Source of the DNA: Pogonophryne albipinna
Lineage: Eukaryota; Chordata; Actinopteri; Perciformes; Artedidraconidae
Reading direction: 5' to 3'
DNA length: 64,000 nt
Assembly: GCA_028583405.1 (NCBI GenBank)
Contig: CM053243.1
Coordinates: 49,859,826-49,923,825 of the forward strand
This document shows positions 23,401-35,256 of this stretch, one piece after another; position 1 is the first letter of the stretch, and each line of letters opens with the position of its first letter. Position numbers and translations under genes: made by a program. The notes beneath the pieces were generated by a model. That model was not told the DNA's origin. It searched no databases and saw nothing but the letters and a program-made list of their open reading frames with translations.

Positions 23401-24780
23401 GCACACTTCTTCTGTTTGCAGTGAGCAACTCTTCACCAACACACTGATTCAGAGAACCCAAAAGGTGGTGCACAGCTATCCAATGCTGCTGTAATCACAG
23501 CCATTCAGCTACTGAGAAAAACTCAATTTAAATCTCTCTCCCAACGGGTTACAAAATAAAACGGCTGAGGTCAGGAATGCTGAAACAGGTGAATGTTAAA
23601 ACAAACTAATGATAGTAGTCTGCCTATTCTTTATTACTTCAGTTCTAAGTTAATAGGCAAAACAAGGAAACTTTCCCTAACCACAGATTAATCTTTTATC
23701 TACTTGGTTATTCTATTCATTTTCAAATTGTTTATCTAAGTTGTGTTACAAGCATGGTGAGGATGTAACAGAATACACAAATAACTGTATTCAATCCGCG
23801 CCGTATTTGAAAACTGTAATGAATTAAAATCAATGTTTAACGACGTAATATAAGTTAAATATATTGTTAAGCTAATTACTGTTTTATTGTGAAGGCATCT
23901 CTGGTGAACAGCGGCCTGTGGCTTTTATTTTGAAAGGCCGTTCCGGAAATATACTCCGTAATGTGAACAGTGAGCTTGACTTCTAGAAACACGGAAAGTT
24001 ACGATAACAATCGTTCTAATGCATTAAATAAAGTCATGAAAGAGACAAGGAGGGGAAAAGGCGTGTGGAAGTAAGCAATGAACTGAAAATGCCACCAATC
24101 CTCCGTTTTAACCATGGTTTTAACGTGATGGCGGACATTGAAAACCGAAGCGGGCATAAGCACCCCGTCATACACACACAAGATTCCTTCTGACCGACAA
24201 GAGCTCAAAAACCCTTCTGCTTATCACTTACTACTCTTTGTTTTATTCATAACCTAAAAATACAATTGTGGTGAATAGCTTGCGTCTTCCTACTCTCAAA
24301 ACTTCTCATAAAACCACAAAGTGACGTAACTGTGTCCCACAAAAACGGCTAAAAACACAAATTATAGTTTCTTATTTATTTCAATATCTACCACCTCAAA
24401 TCACACATTGATCAATTAATTTTCAATGTATTCACTCCAACTTCAGATCACTCGATCTTTCTCTTCTTCCATGATTGACTTCGTATCTATTATCTGACTA
24501 GGTTGATATGTGTTCATTTGTATTTATTAATACACTGGACAAATCTTGTCGTTACTTAATGTCCTTATTCTATTTATTTGAATGTTCTTAATTCAGACGT
24601 GCACACAGCATATGGTTGTACACCCTGTTCGCCTCCAGAGGGCAGCAGCTGACCACGAATGAACTTCCCAGCTTCTGCAAACCTTGTCTCCTGTTCTGCA
24701 CTAAACTATACTTCTGCCCTTTCCTCTCAATTATTACACAGATTTGACGTAAAAAATAACACAATTTATTACAGAATTTC
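20455..24780. other. ERV copy A internal region without genes
   Basis: AT-rich and without a frame resembling gag or pol on either strand. Only short frames occur, and they change between copies. Copies B and C carry the same sequence in the same order, so this is a conserved part of the element and not a chance insertion. A block at 23820-24150 is related to 41221-41530. Confidence 0.7.
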
Positions 24781-24784
24781 CCCA

Positions 24785-25400
24785 GCGAGTCAGCCGTGCA
24801 GGACTAGACTACCTCACGGAGACCTCGCTGGTTCACTTTGCATGGTCCGGACTTCTCTACCTGACTCTATACAAACACTTTCTTAAATATAACTCGATGC
24901 CTCAGGTCTGGAATTTCCTACCAGACTCTGAGCACCGACTTTGCTTTAGTGAGCTAAGGTACTGGAATGCAAACCAGACTCTTACACACACTCAGTGCCC
25001 TATAGGTCAGGACTGTATACCTGACTCTTATACAAACACTTAGTGCCTTAGGTACAGGACTGGTCTACCTGACTCTAAGCGCTTTCTTGAATTTCCCCAG
25101 CGAGTCAGCCGTGCAGGACTAGGCTACCTCACGGAGACCTCACTGGTTCACTTTGCTAGGTCAAGAATGCTCTACTTGACTCTACACAAATATAACTCGA
25201 TGCCCGGTCCGGAATGCCCTACCGAACTCTGAGCACCGACTTTGCTATTAGTGAGCTAAGGACTGGAATATACACCAGACTCTTACACACCCTTAGTGTC
25301 CTATAGGCCAGGAATATACACCTGACTCTTATACACACTTAGTGTCCTATAGGCCAGGAATATACACCTGACTCTTATACAAACACTTTCTTAAGTATTG
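24785..25400 (-). repeat. Stem-loop array in ERV copy A leader
   Basis: About ten short inverted repeats of the type GAGTCNNG-loop-CNNGAC lie every 45-60 bp. The larger block is itself duplicated in this copy (24785-25090 resembles 25090-25400). Arms differ between units but usually stay complementary: CTGG/CCAG, CAGG/CCTG, CAAG/CTTG, CCGG/CCGG. Near 25207 and 25307 single G-U pairs replace a Watson-Crick pair. Near 24842 one unit has a mismatch. Confidence 0.82.
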
Positions 25401-25617
25401 TATTTTTTACCGTGACTAAGAACACTGAGAACTCCGATGACAACTCTAAAATTTTGTAGCAAAGCCAAATCACAGATTTTGGTAATCAACAGGTATCTGT
25501 TTTACCTTTGTATTATGTAGGACGTCCTGGTTTAGTTGTCAACGGTGTCCCGGGTGTCCTCCCCTGGACAGAAATTCGTCCGCTGGCTGTCGGTGGTCCT
25601 TCTAGAGACCAGCACTC

Positions 25618-25637
25618 ATCACGTCGGGAAGTCACCA
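25618..25637 (-). other. Primer-binding site, tRNA-Trp type (copy A)
   Basis: Minus strand TGGTGACTTCCCGACGTGAT. This matches the complement of the 3' end of vertebrate tRNA-Trp apart from two extra bases after TGGTGAC. It lies 3 nt inside the 5' LTR. Confidence 0.8.
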
Positions 25638-25640
25638 GAT

Positions 25641-26402
25641 TGTAGCAGCAAACACAATAGTGGTGGCTTAAAGCCCACCTCTGCTCCGCGCCGTTCGTTA
25701 GATGAGCCTGGTCAGATTAATAAGAGAAGGAGTTCAAAACACCGGCATAAAAGTTATAACAATAATCTGATTTTAATGGTAAAAAACACCAATACAAATT
25801 ACAGAGTACTCTGGACTCCCAGCTCTACTGCTGTGCGATACAGGTATCGGGACCAGCCAGTCAGAAACAAGGGGGGGCCCTTTGCATGAATAAACAACAG
25901 TATATATGGACATTTTTGGGGCGGATATGTGGGTCGGCTCTTCCATCCCATTTTACTCCTAAGTGAAGCGTGAGAGCCTCGGAACTAGTCAAGGTCAGAA
26001 TCACTTTTTATCTTCCACCTAACTTCACTCCTTTACTTTCCCAGGGAAGATTTCACACAAACTATTATTTCCCAAAACAATCAAACATTGTACACAGAGA
26101 TATTGGTGCTTGAGATTATACTGGCCCCAGGAAGAACCTTGAATAAGAACATGTGCATGTGCTGGTGGGGAAGTGTGTGTGTGTGTGCTGATATCTGGGT
26201 CAGTGAGTGTAAGTGTGTGTGCTGGAGACAGGAGGTGTAAGTGTGTGTGTCAGGGTATCTGGGTCATTGAGTGTAAGTAAAAAAGGGTTATATATATAGG
26301 ATTACTTTAAAACAGTCCCAAATAATACATGTTCACTTCAATACAGTTCAAGATAATACCTGTTTACTTTAATACAGTTTAGAACAATATCTGTTTGCTT
26401 TA
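25641..26402 (-). repeat. 5' LTR of ERV copy A
   Basis: 762 bp. Minus-strand start TAAAGCAAACAG, end GTTTGCTGCTACA. It carries the CATATATACTG TATA-like box and the ATTAAAATCAG poly(A)-type signal seen in the other LTRs. Confidence 0.92.
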
Positions 26403-26566
26403 CTGTGAATAATGTATTCACTCAAATACATACTAAATATGATAAAATAAACATTAAGGTGCAGCATTTCGATGAACTGAAATAATCTGTATTTGAACTG
26501 TACTGTACTAGTACCTAAGCAGCCAGCTTGACATTAGGACTTGCTTGCTTGTCATTTTATGTTTTT

Positions 26567-27769
26567 TTAAAGAAAAATGAACTCGTCCACGTTGCTTGCC
26601 GAAAGGGCAGATCTGCTGGCACTAACAATGTCTCCTGCTGTGGAGAACACCCTCTCGCTAGGGACAGAGGTAGCAGATACAGCCAGGTAGCGCTTTGCTA
26701 ACATGGCAACATAAGGATATTTGGCGTTTGTAATAACTTTGGCTCGGTCTGAACTTTTTGCAAGTGTTGGAGGCTTAAATGCTAGTGGGAGTTGGGTTTG
26801 CACTTCAGTCATTTTTCTTTTGGTACCGGTGATATTCACGTTCGGGTGATGCCTTTTCAAATGAGTGTGCAAGTTTGATGTATTGCCAGCCGCGTAACCA
26901 ATTTTAGTTGAACAATGCCGACATACAGCTTTGGTTCGGTCCACCTGTCTTTGTCCGTCATCCTTGTACGTAACAGCGAAACCAAAATGTTCCCAAACCG
27001 GAGACTTCAATGATGCTGGAGGATTTTCGAGCTCAACTTTATCTCAGGGTTGCCAACTCTCACGCATCTGGCGTGTGACACACGCTTTCACTCTCAATCT
27101 CACGCTCTCACGCTGCCCAAACTATTCTCACGCCAAAAACAAGAATAACGAAGACTAGAAACGGTTTTGAAAACATTTTTGTCACGTAGTGATCGTCTTC
27201 TCAATAGAATGTCTTCTGGCCAATCAGAATCACGATAACGGCGTGGTGTTGTTGCAGGAAGTCCCGACGGAGAATACTTTTGCTGTAGTACATCTCTATA
27301 CATCGATACAACATTACGTAATGAAGTAAGACCCCACGCCTAGGCCTCTCACGATAATTAATTTTGTTGGATACATTTTCCCGGAAATTATTGCGATAAA
27401 CCATCATATTGTCGGCACCGTTGTATGACCATTTTAGACCACTGACATAATGAAAATGTATAATAATAATTCAAGTACATCCTCATGTAAATGGCAATTT
27501 ATCGAGTTCATTTTTATTTATCGTACGATAAGTCAATTAATTGCTTATCGCGGCAGGCACACAATAAAACCGTGGAAACAAATATAATATATATCAAATA
27601 TTGTGTATTTGTATATATTGTATATACATCCTATATATATGCTAAGGTCCCGCTGCTGACACGATAGCAGTCATTTCGTGCGCATATGTGTAATTAAACC
27701 CTTGATATCAAAATCTCACTCCAGCCAGGTACCAAAAGTTGGCAACCCTGCTTTATCTGCGTTCGCCAT
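26567..27769 (-). pseudogene. BED-hAT_C transposase remnant, interrupted by a miniature element
   Basis: The minus-strand frame from 27010 to 26567 encodes a BED zinc finger (SPVWEHFGFAV, CRHCSTKIG, then NLHTHLKRHH) fused directly to the hAT C-terminal dimerisation domain (YPYVAMLAKRYLAVSATSVP then SERVFSTAGD and DEFIFL). The RNase H-like catalytic domain between them, usually several hundred residues, is missing. The natural start codon appears to be at 27769: six codons there run up to the target duplication of the 27045-27750 element and stay in frame with the codons after it. The product would be a DNA-binding/dimerising protein without catalysis, like a ZBED-type repressor, but the insertion now breaks it. 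Confidence 0.8.
27045..27750. mobile_element. hAT miniature element inside the BED-finger frame
   Basis: Ends CAGGGTTGCCAACTCTC and AAAAGTTGGCAACCCTG. Exact 8-bp duplication CTTTATCT at 27037-27044 and 27751-27758. About 140 bp inside (27152-27293) match the 2506-2667 module of hAT family X copy 1. Confidence 0.93.
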
Positions 27770-28746
27770 TTCGACAGTTCCTCAAATTATTGACTACATT
27801 TGAACGCATCCCTGTGACCAGCTCTCATAGTATGCCTCTCGTCCAATGAAATGACTTGGTCGCTCTATGACGTGTTGAACCCATAGACTGTATATATAAA
27901 TGGACGTAGGGTCCGTGACGTCACCCATAGGATTCTGCAGAGTTGCCGAGAAGCCCTTAGTAGACGGAGTCGGCCACTAACGGCTTGACAGCAACGTCAG
28001 AGTCTAATCCCGCCTGCTCCAAATAAGGGCAAAGAGGCGGAGCCGAGGCGGGACCTGCTGCCTCCGAACTGGAAGTAAACAGAGCTAGCTCAAGCTAAGA
28101 AGCTAAGCTAACATGAAATACATGCATACCAAGTTACTGCTAACAGTGTAGTTCCCCTATATAAACGCTACATTCATAATCAAATGAGACAATCTGCAAG
28201 AGAATTAGCTATATTTTGTTATTCTTAATGCTAGTCATTCACACGTTAAGAAAAGAAGTACCGACACATAGCAGAACAATTGTGGCGATGTTCAGCTTAA
28301 TAAGCCTTGTTCAACATAATTTATTTAGCTAATACTACAGCAGGCGAACCAAGTCTGCGTTTCGCTGCATTCCTTGATCTCCATTTATAACGACGGACTC
28401 CACCGCCCGGACCTAACGGAGCCAGAGCAGTGGGCTATCCGGGACGCCGGCTGGAGCTAGCCCCCTGCGGCTCCGTTAGCTCCGGCGGCCACCACTGGGA
28501 TAATTGGGTCCCCTATTAACATTTGCTCCCGTTTAGCATTATGGGCGTCATAGCCATAGACTATAAAAGTCTTACCCAAGGCTGAATCATAAACTAAAAT
28601 GTATATGTATGCATAAAGGGTTACGTCCTTAGCTGGCTAATAAGTAACAAGCTAAGCTACCAAGCACACAAACACCTGCGAACGGGGTTAACATGTATAA
28701 TATTATCATTTTAGACTTCTTGGAAGTTCTGTTAGTACATTCAAGC

Positions 28747-28961
28747 TAAAGCAAACTGATATTGTTCTAAACTGTATTAAAGTAAACAGATATTATCTTG
28801 AACTGTATTGAGGTGTTTTTTACCATTAAAATCAGATTATTGTTATAACTTTTATGCCGGTGTTTTGAACTCCTTCTCTTATTAATCTGACCAGGCTCAT
28901 CTAACGAACGGCGCGGAGCAGAGGTGGGCTTTAAGCCACCACTATTGTGTTTGCTTCAACA
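28747..28961 (+). repeat. 5' LTR of copy B with a large internal deletion
   Basis: The first ~65 bp (to AACTGTATTG) join directly to GGTGTTTTTTACCATTAAAA near the 3' part of the LTR. About 550 bp, including the TATA-like box, are missing. Intact LTRs have TGTATTG at both deletion points, suggesting loss between short direct repeats. Confidence 0.9.
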
Positions 28962-28964
28962 ATC

Positions 28965-28984
28965 TGGTGACCTCCCGACGTGAT
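28965..28984 (+). other. Primer-binding site, tRNA-Trp type (copy B)
   Basis: TGGTGACCTCCCGACGTGAT, 3 nt after the LTR. It is complementary to the tRNA-Trp 3' end except for two extra bases. Confidence 0.82.
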
Positions 28985-29224
28985 GAGTGCTGGTCTCTAG
29001 AAGGACCACCGACAGCCAGCGGACGAATTTCTGTCCAGGGGAGGACACCCGGGACACCGTTGACAACTAAATCAGGACGTCCTACATAATACAAAGGTAA
29101 AACAGATACCTGTTGATTACCAAAATCTGTGATTTGGCTTTGCTACAAAATGTTAGAGTTGTCATCGGAGTTCTCAGTGTTCTTAGTCACGGTAAAAAAT
29201 ACAATACTTAAGAAAGTGTTTGTA

Positions 29225-29460
29225 TAAGAGTCAGGTGTACATTCCTGACCTATGGGACACTAAGTGTGTATAAGAGTCCGGTAGGAAATTCCGGACCTAT
29301 GGCACTAAGGGTGTGTAAGAGTCTGGTTTTGCATTCCAGTCCTTAGCTCACTAAAGCAAAGTCGGTGCTCAGAGTCTGGTAGGAAAGTCCAGACCTGAGG
29401 CATCGACTTATATTTAAGAAAGTGTTTTTGTAGAGTCAAGTAGAGCATTCTTGACCTAGC
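29225..29460 (+). repeat. Stem-loop array in ERV copy B leader
   Basis: Five units: GTCAGG/CCTGAC (29230, 29244), GTCCGG/CCGGAC (29276, 29291), GTCTGG/CCAG (29321, 29336), GTCTGG/CCAGAC (29374, 29389), GTCAAG/CTTGAC (29435, 29450). Loops are 8-9 nt. The array lies about 260 nt after the primer site; a CAAAG-GTAAAA possible splice donor is at about 29094. Confidence 0.88.
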
Positions 29461-32400
29461 AAAGTGAACCAGTGAGGTCTCCGTGAGGTAGTCTAGTCCT
29501 GCACGGCTGACTCGCTGGGGAAATTCTGTAGACTATAGGCTGACAGAAAGCTGAAGTCGATATTATATGTGGGTATATCCAAGAGGAAATACGCACATTT
29601 CAAAATCAATTTGGAAGGACCGGATTTCACAAACTCTTGCTGTGTGGTTGATCTGAACAGCTAAACGTGGCGATAAAGGATTTTTTTGGCTTGGGTTTAA
29701 TCTCCATGTGAGGGTCACATCTCTAAAGAGAGGTGTCGAAGCGCTCTCAAAAGCCAGGATTATCTGTTGAAATAATACATCGCACAAAAAAGCTGGACAG
29801 AATGTATAAGGGAATAAACTCTGTGTCATTTTTTACGTCGAATCTGTGTAATAATTGAGAAAAGAGAGCATAGTGATAGGAGACAGTTTGCAGAGCTGAG
29901 AGCTTCATCAGACAGGGGAAGCTCATTTGTGGACAGCTGCTGCCCTCTGGTGGCGAACAAGGTGTAACAGTATTCTGTGTTGTGTCACGCTGGAAACTTT
30001 GAATTCAGACTGTGGGCACGTCTGAATTAACAGGACATTCAAATAAATAACAATAAGGACATTAAGAGTAACGACAAGATTTCTCCAGTGTATTGATAAA
30101 TACAAAGTGAACACAGACCAACCCAGTCAGATAAAAGATACGAAGTCAATCATGGAAGAAGTGAAAGATCGAGTGATCTGAAGTTGGAGTGAATACATTG
30201 AAAATTAATTGATCAATGTGTGATTTGAGGTGGTAGATATTGAAATAAATAAGAAACTATAATTTGTGTTTTTAGCCGTTTTTGTGGGACACAGTTACGT
30301 CACTTTGTGGTTTTATGAGAAGTTTTGAGAGTAGGAAGACGCAAGCTATTCACCACAATTGTATTTTTAGGTTATGAATAAAACAAAGAGTAGTAAGTGA
30401 TAAGCAGAAGGGTTTTTGAGCTCTTGTCGGTCAGAAGGAATCTTGTGTGTGTATGACAGGGGTGCTTATGCCCGCTTCGGTTTTCAATGTCCGCCATCAC
30501 GTTAAAACCATGGTTAAAACGGAGGATTGGTGGCATTTTCAGTTCATTGCTTACTTCCACACGCCTTTTCCCCTCCTTGTCTCTTTCATGACTTTATTTA
30601 ATGCATTAGAACGATTGTTATCGTAACTTTCCGTGTTTCTAGAAGTCAAGCTCACTGTTCACATTACGGAGTATATTTCCGGAACGGCCTTTCAAAATAA
30701 AAGCCATAGGCCGCTGTTCACCAGAGATGCCTTCACAATAAAACAGTAATTAGTTTAACAATATATTTAACTTATATTACGTCGTTAAACATTGATTTTA
30801 ATTCATTGCAGTTTTCAAATACGGCGCGGATTGAATACAGTTATTTGTGTATTCTGTTACAACCTCACCATGCTTGTAACACAACTTAGATAAACAATTT
30901 GAAAATGAATAGAATAACCAAGTAGATAAATGATTAATCTGTGGTTAGGGAAAGTTTCCTTGTTTTGCCTATTAACTTAGAAGTGAAGTAATAAAGAATA
31001 GGCAGACTACTATCATTAGTTTGTTTTAACATTCACCTGTTTCAGCATTCCTGACCTCAGCCGTTTTATTTTGTAACCCGTTGGGAGAGAGATTTAAATT
31101 GAGTTTTTCTCAGTAGCTGAATGGCTGTGATTACAGCAGCATTGGATAGCTGTGCACCACCTTTTGGGTTCTCTGAATCAGTGTGTTGGTGAAGAGTTGC
31201 TCACTGCAAACAGAAGAAGTGTGCAAAGAACGCATCTCTGAGGAGATATTGACATTATGCTTGTGCCTCGTTGTCAAGGCAACAGTGGTGTGAAGAGGTA
31301 CTGCGGTTTTGGGGGATTTCTGCTGGACAGAGGACAACGTGTGTCTGCCAAGTGATTCCTTCCCTCATCCCAATGCCAGGGAGTTTCCTTGAAGGCCACT
31401 GACCAGGGCCGGTCCTAGCTTTTTGGGGGACCCTGCCACTGACTACAGCTGCATCACTGACTGTGCTCATTATGACAAGTTCTTGAGACATGCTTGTCTC
31501 AGATTGTTCAGACTCTGAAGGAACGATGCAATGATTTTACAGCATAATTGTGCAAGAGTTTCCCAGGGGGTGGTGTAGAAACCTTAATGCTTAGTGTTTA
31601 GATAAGAGGCTGCTTGTTTAAATGATGGTCTGGAATACTGAAAAGAATAAAGTTTATTATTCTTGTTTAGCAAACAAGACATCTGATTATTATGTCACAC
31701 ATAATAATCTTGACATAGAAACTAGCTATGGGTAAAACGTGTGGTTGTTATACCATTGTTATCATGAACAAAAGATAAATAAGGAAATAGTAACTGCTTA
31801 AAGATGAACGGATTTCATATCCTAGAGAGGATTAGTTATTGTGAATACTCCACAAGGTATCTACTAATGTATTTTAAAGAACCAAATTTAAAGAAATTGA
31901 ATTGACTTGATAAATAAGTAAAGATAAAAAGTTGTGAAGGTGAAATGAGAACCATCCTAAAACACACTGATGGAAAAGGGGGGAGGCGTGATGGAAGTAT
32001 GCACTAGACTTTAAGTAGTGGGTGTTTGGGAGTTAGGAGTACAGTGTAGAACCATATTCTTCAATATTTTTATCATGTTTACAAATTATTCTTTAAGAGT
32101 TTTTATTGTGTGAATTTGGTAGTGTTTTAATTTGTTACAGTATTGATCAGTTCAAAGGGAGAGTTTTAGTAACATCTCTATAAGATCAGACAAATATTTA
32201 TTTATATAGGCCATGTTGAAGGGAAAGCTAGTTCTAAACTAAATATAGTATTTCAATTTGAGGTATTGGCTTCACCATTGTGGCATATATTACTACAGGA
32301 GAACTTTTTATGGGGAAATAACTGTTGTTTGTCGTTCAAAATGTAGAGTTTAAAATTAAATTAAAATTAAAAACAGCTAATTTAATTTTGAAAAAGCAAT

Positions 32401-34320
32401 ATAATTGGGAGTAAACAAATGTGGGGCCTTGGATCACCCATTGTAAAGGTGCATATTATTGACGACCAATAGGGAGAATGGGTCACTTGACCCACCCTGC
32501 AGTGGTTTTTAAAATCTTACTTGCAGCTTCACAGGGAGCGCACGGCACCAGATTATGAGTTTAAAAGACAAGCGTCACTACCTCCTAATGGACATCTATT
32601 TAATTAGTAATTAACTGACATTTAGAGATGTTAAAAAGTAAACACATACCTACCATAAGTGATCATTCCTACATTCAACTACAAACCATTGATGAAATTA
32701 CTTCTGTTTTTAAATCCTTAATAAAGGAAGGAGTGATTGTTACATGTTCGTACACCCAAGGTTCCACTCACTGTTAAAGAGGTTAACATTGTTCTTTAAG
32801 TGGACCAGAATTGAAGATAAATTAATATGAGTTATGAAATACATGGCAGAACTTTACAGATCCTAATAATGTTTTGACTCAAGATAATAATTATATGCAC
32901 AAGTTTCTGAAATAGATCTATTAGACATTTTAATATAGATTAGGTGTTAATAAACTGCAGTAGTAGTACTATAAGGAAGTGACATTTTTGGCTAACACAT
33001 TTCAGGAAATGTGGGAAACAGCTGTTCCGATGAAAAGTTAGCGATATCTGGAAAATTATAGTTGTAATCGGGAATTAATTAATGATGGCGCTCCATATAT
33101 GACAGATTTTTGTAGACAAAGGATACTGGCCTATGCTGAAATATCGAAGTCTCTGCAGAGCACACACATGGCCAAAAAGACTGAGACCAACTGACCTTTG
33201 ACCCTGACCGACAGTGTAACTTGAGAAGGCACTGTCAATGACTGACTCTGGGGCGAACCTGACCAAACTTGACTTTACAACCTGACAGTGTGAATGTGAA
33301 TGTGAGTGTATGTCTGCATGTGATCAGTGTAACTGCATGATTCTAAAACAATAACTAACCAAGCATGTTTTTGGACTAACATATTATTACCAGTTTCTAG
33401 TCCTACTTGATGATATTTTACTCCCACAGGAGGTGGCAGTTTGCAGAATGTGAAACTCAAACTAAAACATGAAGATTCTGTTTCTTTTAGGACTGAAGGA
33501 TGGAGAGAAACACTTCATTTCACTGAAGTGTTTACTGTGGAAATGATGGATGTACATTTGGGAAAATGTTTGGTATTTTCTTATAATCCATGGTTACACA
33601 TGAGGTTCATGTGTAAAAAGGGGGAGTGTAAACTTCACAATGTACATTTTTCATTTAGGGACTGAAGGGAACCTGCTGCCCCAACTCAATTGTTCAATCT
33701 GACCATTGATTGACAGTTTTAGAATGGACCTGCTCCATATCTGGGGATAAGATACTGTTTGATGAATGTTGACATGTTTCTAATATTGATTGAGTTATAA
33801 CAGGTAACACAGATGCAGAATCAGTGGCCAAGGGGCTACTGTGAGTGATCTTGATAATATCTCAGCACTGACAGGTAAAAGCAGTATCACCAGGAAATCA
33901 TTCATTTTGTCAGCATCATGATTTTGGTTGTTTTTGAATCCATAACATTAGTGTGTTTCTTTACCAGAAACATTAGCAGTTCATATTATATTTAGATTTT
34001 AAATGGGATCTCAAGGATTTGATTTAAGAATAACACAGATGCTTGTCAGAAATTCAGAGCTATTGAAATATGTTATTTGGTTCACCTAGAGATGTTGGAG
34101 TTTTGTTTTGTTGCCACAGTCCAAGTATTAAGATTCTGAAGCTGCACTGGCAGACAGGAGGTCTACAATTAATTTAGAAAACCTGTTCACAGACGGCTGT
34201 TGTTTTAAGACACCCCACCAACAGGCTCCAAACAGCTGAGGGCCCAGGAGCCCTGAGCGTAGGCTTGAGGGATTTGTATCAGATTTCTCCACACAGGTTG
34301 GTGACGCCAAAGAGGGACCC
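29461..34320. other. ERV copy B internal region without genes
   Basis: Collinear with copies A and C and without recognisable gag or pol frames. Short frames that appear here are not preserved between copies. The block at about 30470-30830 is the reverse complement of sequence related to 41221-41530. Confidence 0.7.
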
Positions 34321-34328
34321 AGGAGGCC

Positions 34329-34717
34329 GACACAGCGGAGTTCGTCTGGCTGAAGGTCATCAGGACAAAGTGGCTCAACCCCAGGCTCTCCGGCCCCGAC
34401 CGAGTGACCCAGCGGATCTCTCATGCCGTCCGTCTAGGAGGAAAGGGGACAGCTGGAGCCAGTGTGCGGCGGGGAAACCACCTGCTTGGACCGTGGACGA
34501 CATCAGGACGGACGTGGCCCTCGACGAGGAGGTCGACTCGGAAGCAGCCATCAGCGGACTGGAGGAGCAGGATCGGGAGGACATCTCTCCAGCAGTCGAC
34601 CCGGGAGGCGTCATCAGCGGACCAGAGACGGAGGATCGGGAAGACATCTCTCCAGCATCGACCCGGAAGCCGCCATCAGCGGGCCGGAGGAGGAGGATCC
34701 AGAAGACATCTCTCTAG
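34329..34717 (+). pseudogene. Integrase C-terminal-like segment plus acidic tail (copy B)
   Basis: The same integrase-tail-like segment as in copy A: the frame starting at 34329 passes through the R-x-K-W-x-x-P-R and G-P blocks. A base lost in the G-rich run near 34440-34452 shifts that frame, so it now continues as arginine-rich nonsense to 35135, while the acidic DREDISPAVDPGG tail is read in the neighbouring frame and stops at 34717. The acidic unit is present about twice. The frameshift makes this copy a pseudogene. Confidence 0.6.
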
Positions 34718-34828
34718 CAGGCAGCCCAGAAGCCGCCGTCAGCGGATCGGGGGGACAAAGACACGGCAAGCCAGGACGGCACAGGGGACTACACTCTCCG
34801 CTGAAATAGGTAGATATAGCCGGTGTGG

Positions 34829-34972
34829 AGTTTGTTTTAATATCCCATTTTTGCGGAACTTTGTTTTTCCCATTTTTGAGGAACTTTGTTTTAATAACCC
34901 ATTTTTTGAGGAACTTTGTTTTAATATCCCATTTTTTGAGGAACTTTGTTTTAATATCCCATTTTTTGAGGG
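34829..34972 (+). repeat. Tandem repeat, about 5 units, ERV copy B
   Basis: Units of GAGGAACTTTGTTTTAATAT with CCCATTTTTT, about 30 bp each. The first two units are variant. Confidence 0.9.
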
Positions 34973-35245
34973 AGAAGCTGCCCCTTCCCCTTCGTACCAA
35001 ATGCCCTTGTTGGCTTACGCGTCGGAGGAGGACGAGCACGATGACTCAGCCGACAAGGACAATTTTTTAAACATATTTTGGTCTCCCTCCACTGTCATAA
35101 GAAGTTGTTATGGTGGACTGTTCCTAAAGGTTTAAATCCCAGCTTCTGATGGATTTATATAAATGTTGGGGGACAGACAGTAGAAAAGAATGACAGTGGT
35201 TATGTTTCAAATGCTGTGTATAAGTTGATCTCTGAAGGTGAGATC

Positions 35246-35256
35246 AAAAGAGGGGT
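35246..35256 (+). other. Polypurine tract of ERV copy B
   Basis: AAAAGAGGGGT immediately before the 3' LTR start TAAAGC. Confidence 0.85.

Larger units (their letters stand above)
17995..26402 (-). mobile_element. ERV-like LTR element, copy A (full length, non-autonomous)
   Basis: Two nearly matching LTRs (17995-18762 and 25641-26402) enclose about 6.9 kb. The exact 4-bp duplication CTGT lies at 17991-17994 and 26403-26406. Reading on the minus strand, the order is 5' LTR, tRNA-Trp-type primer site, stem-loop array, a long stretch without genes, an integrase C-terminal-like segment, a 13-unit tandem repeat, an env-leader-like frame, a polypurine tract and the 3' LTR. No gag, protease, reverse transcriptase, RNase H or integrase core is recognisable, so it would need proteins supplied in trans. 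It is inserted in the hAT element at 17851-36707. Confidence 0.9.

Noticed and set aside
29563..29829. 88-codon minus-strand frame, also seen at 57721-57945
   Set aside because: Antisense to the ERV and only conserved because the copies are young. No protein resemblance.
34404..35135. 243-codon frame in ERV copy B
   Set aside because: After the integrase-like block it is the wrong frame following a base loss; copies A and C read the acidic tail there instead.
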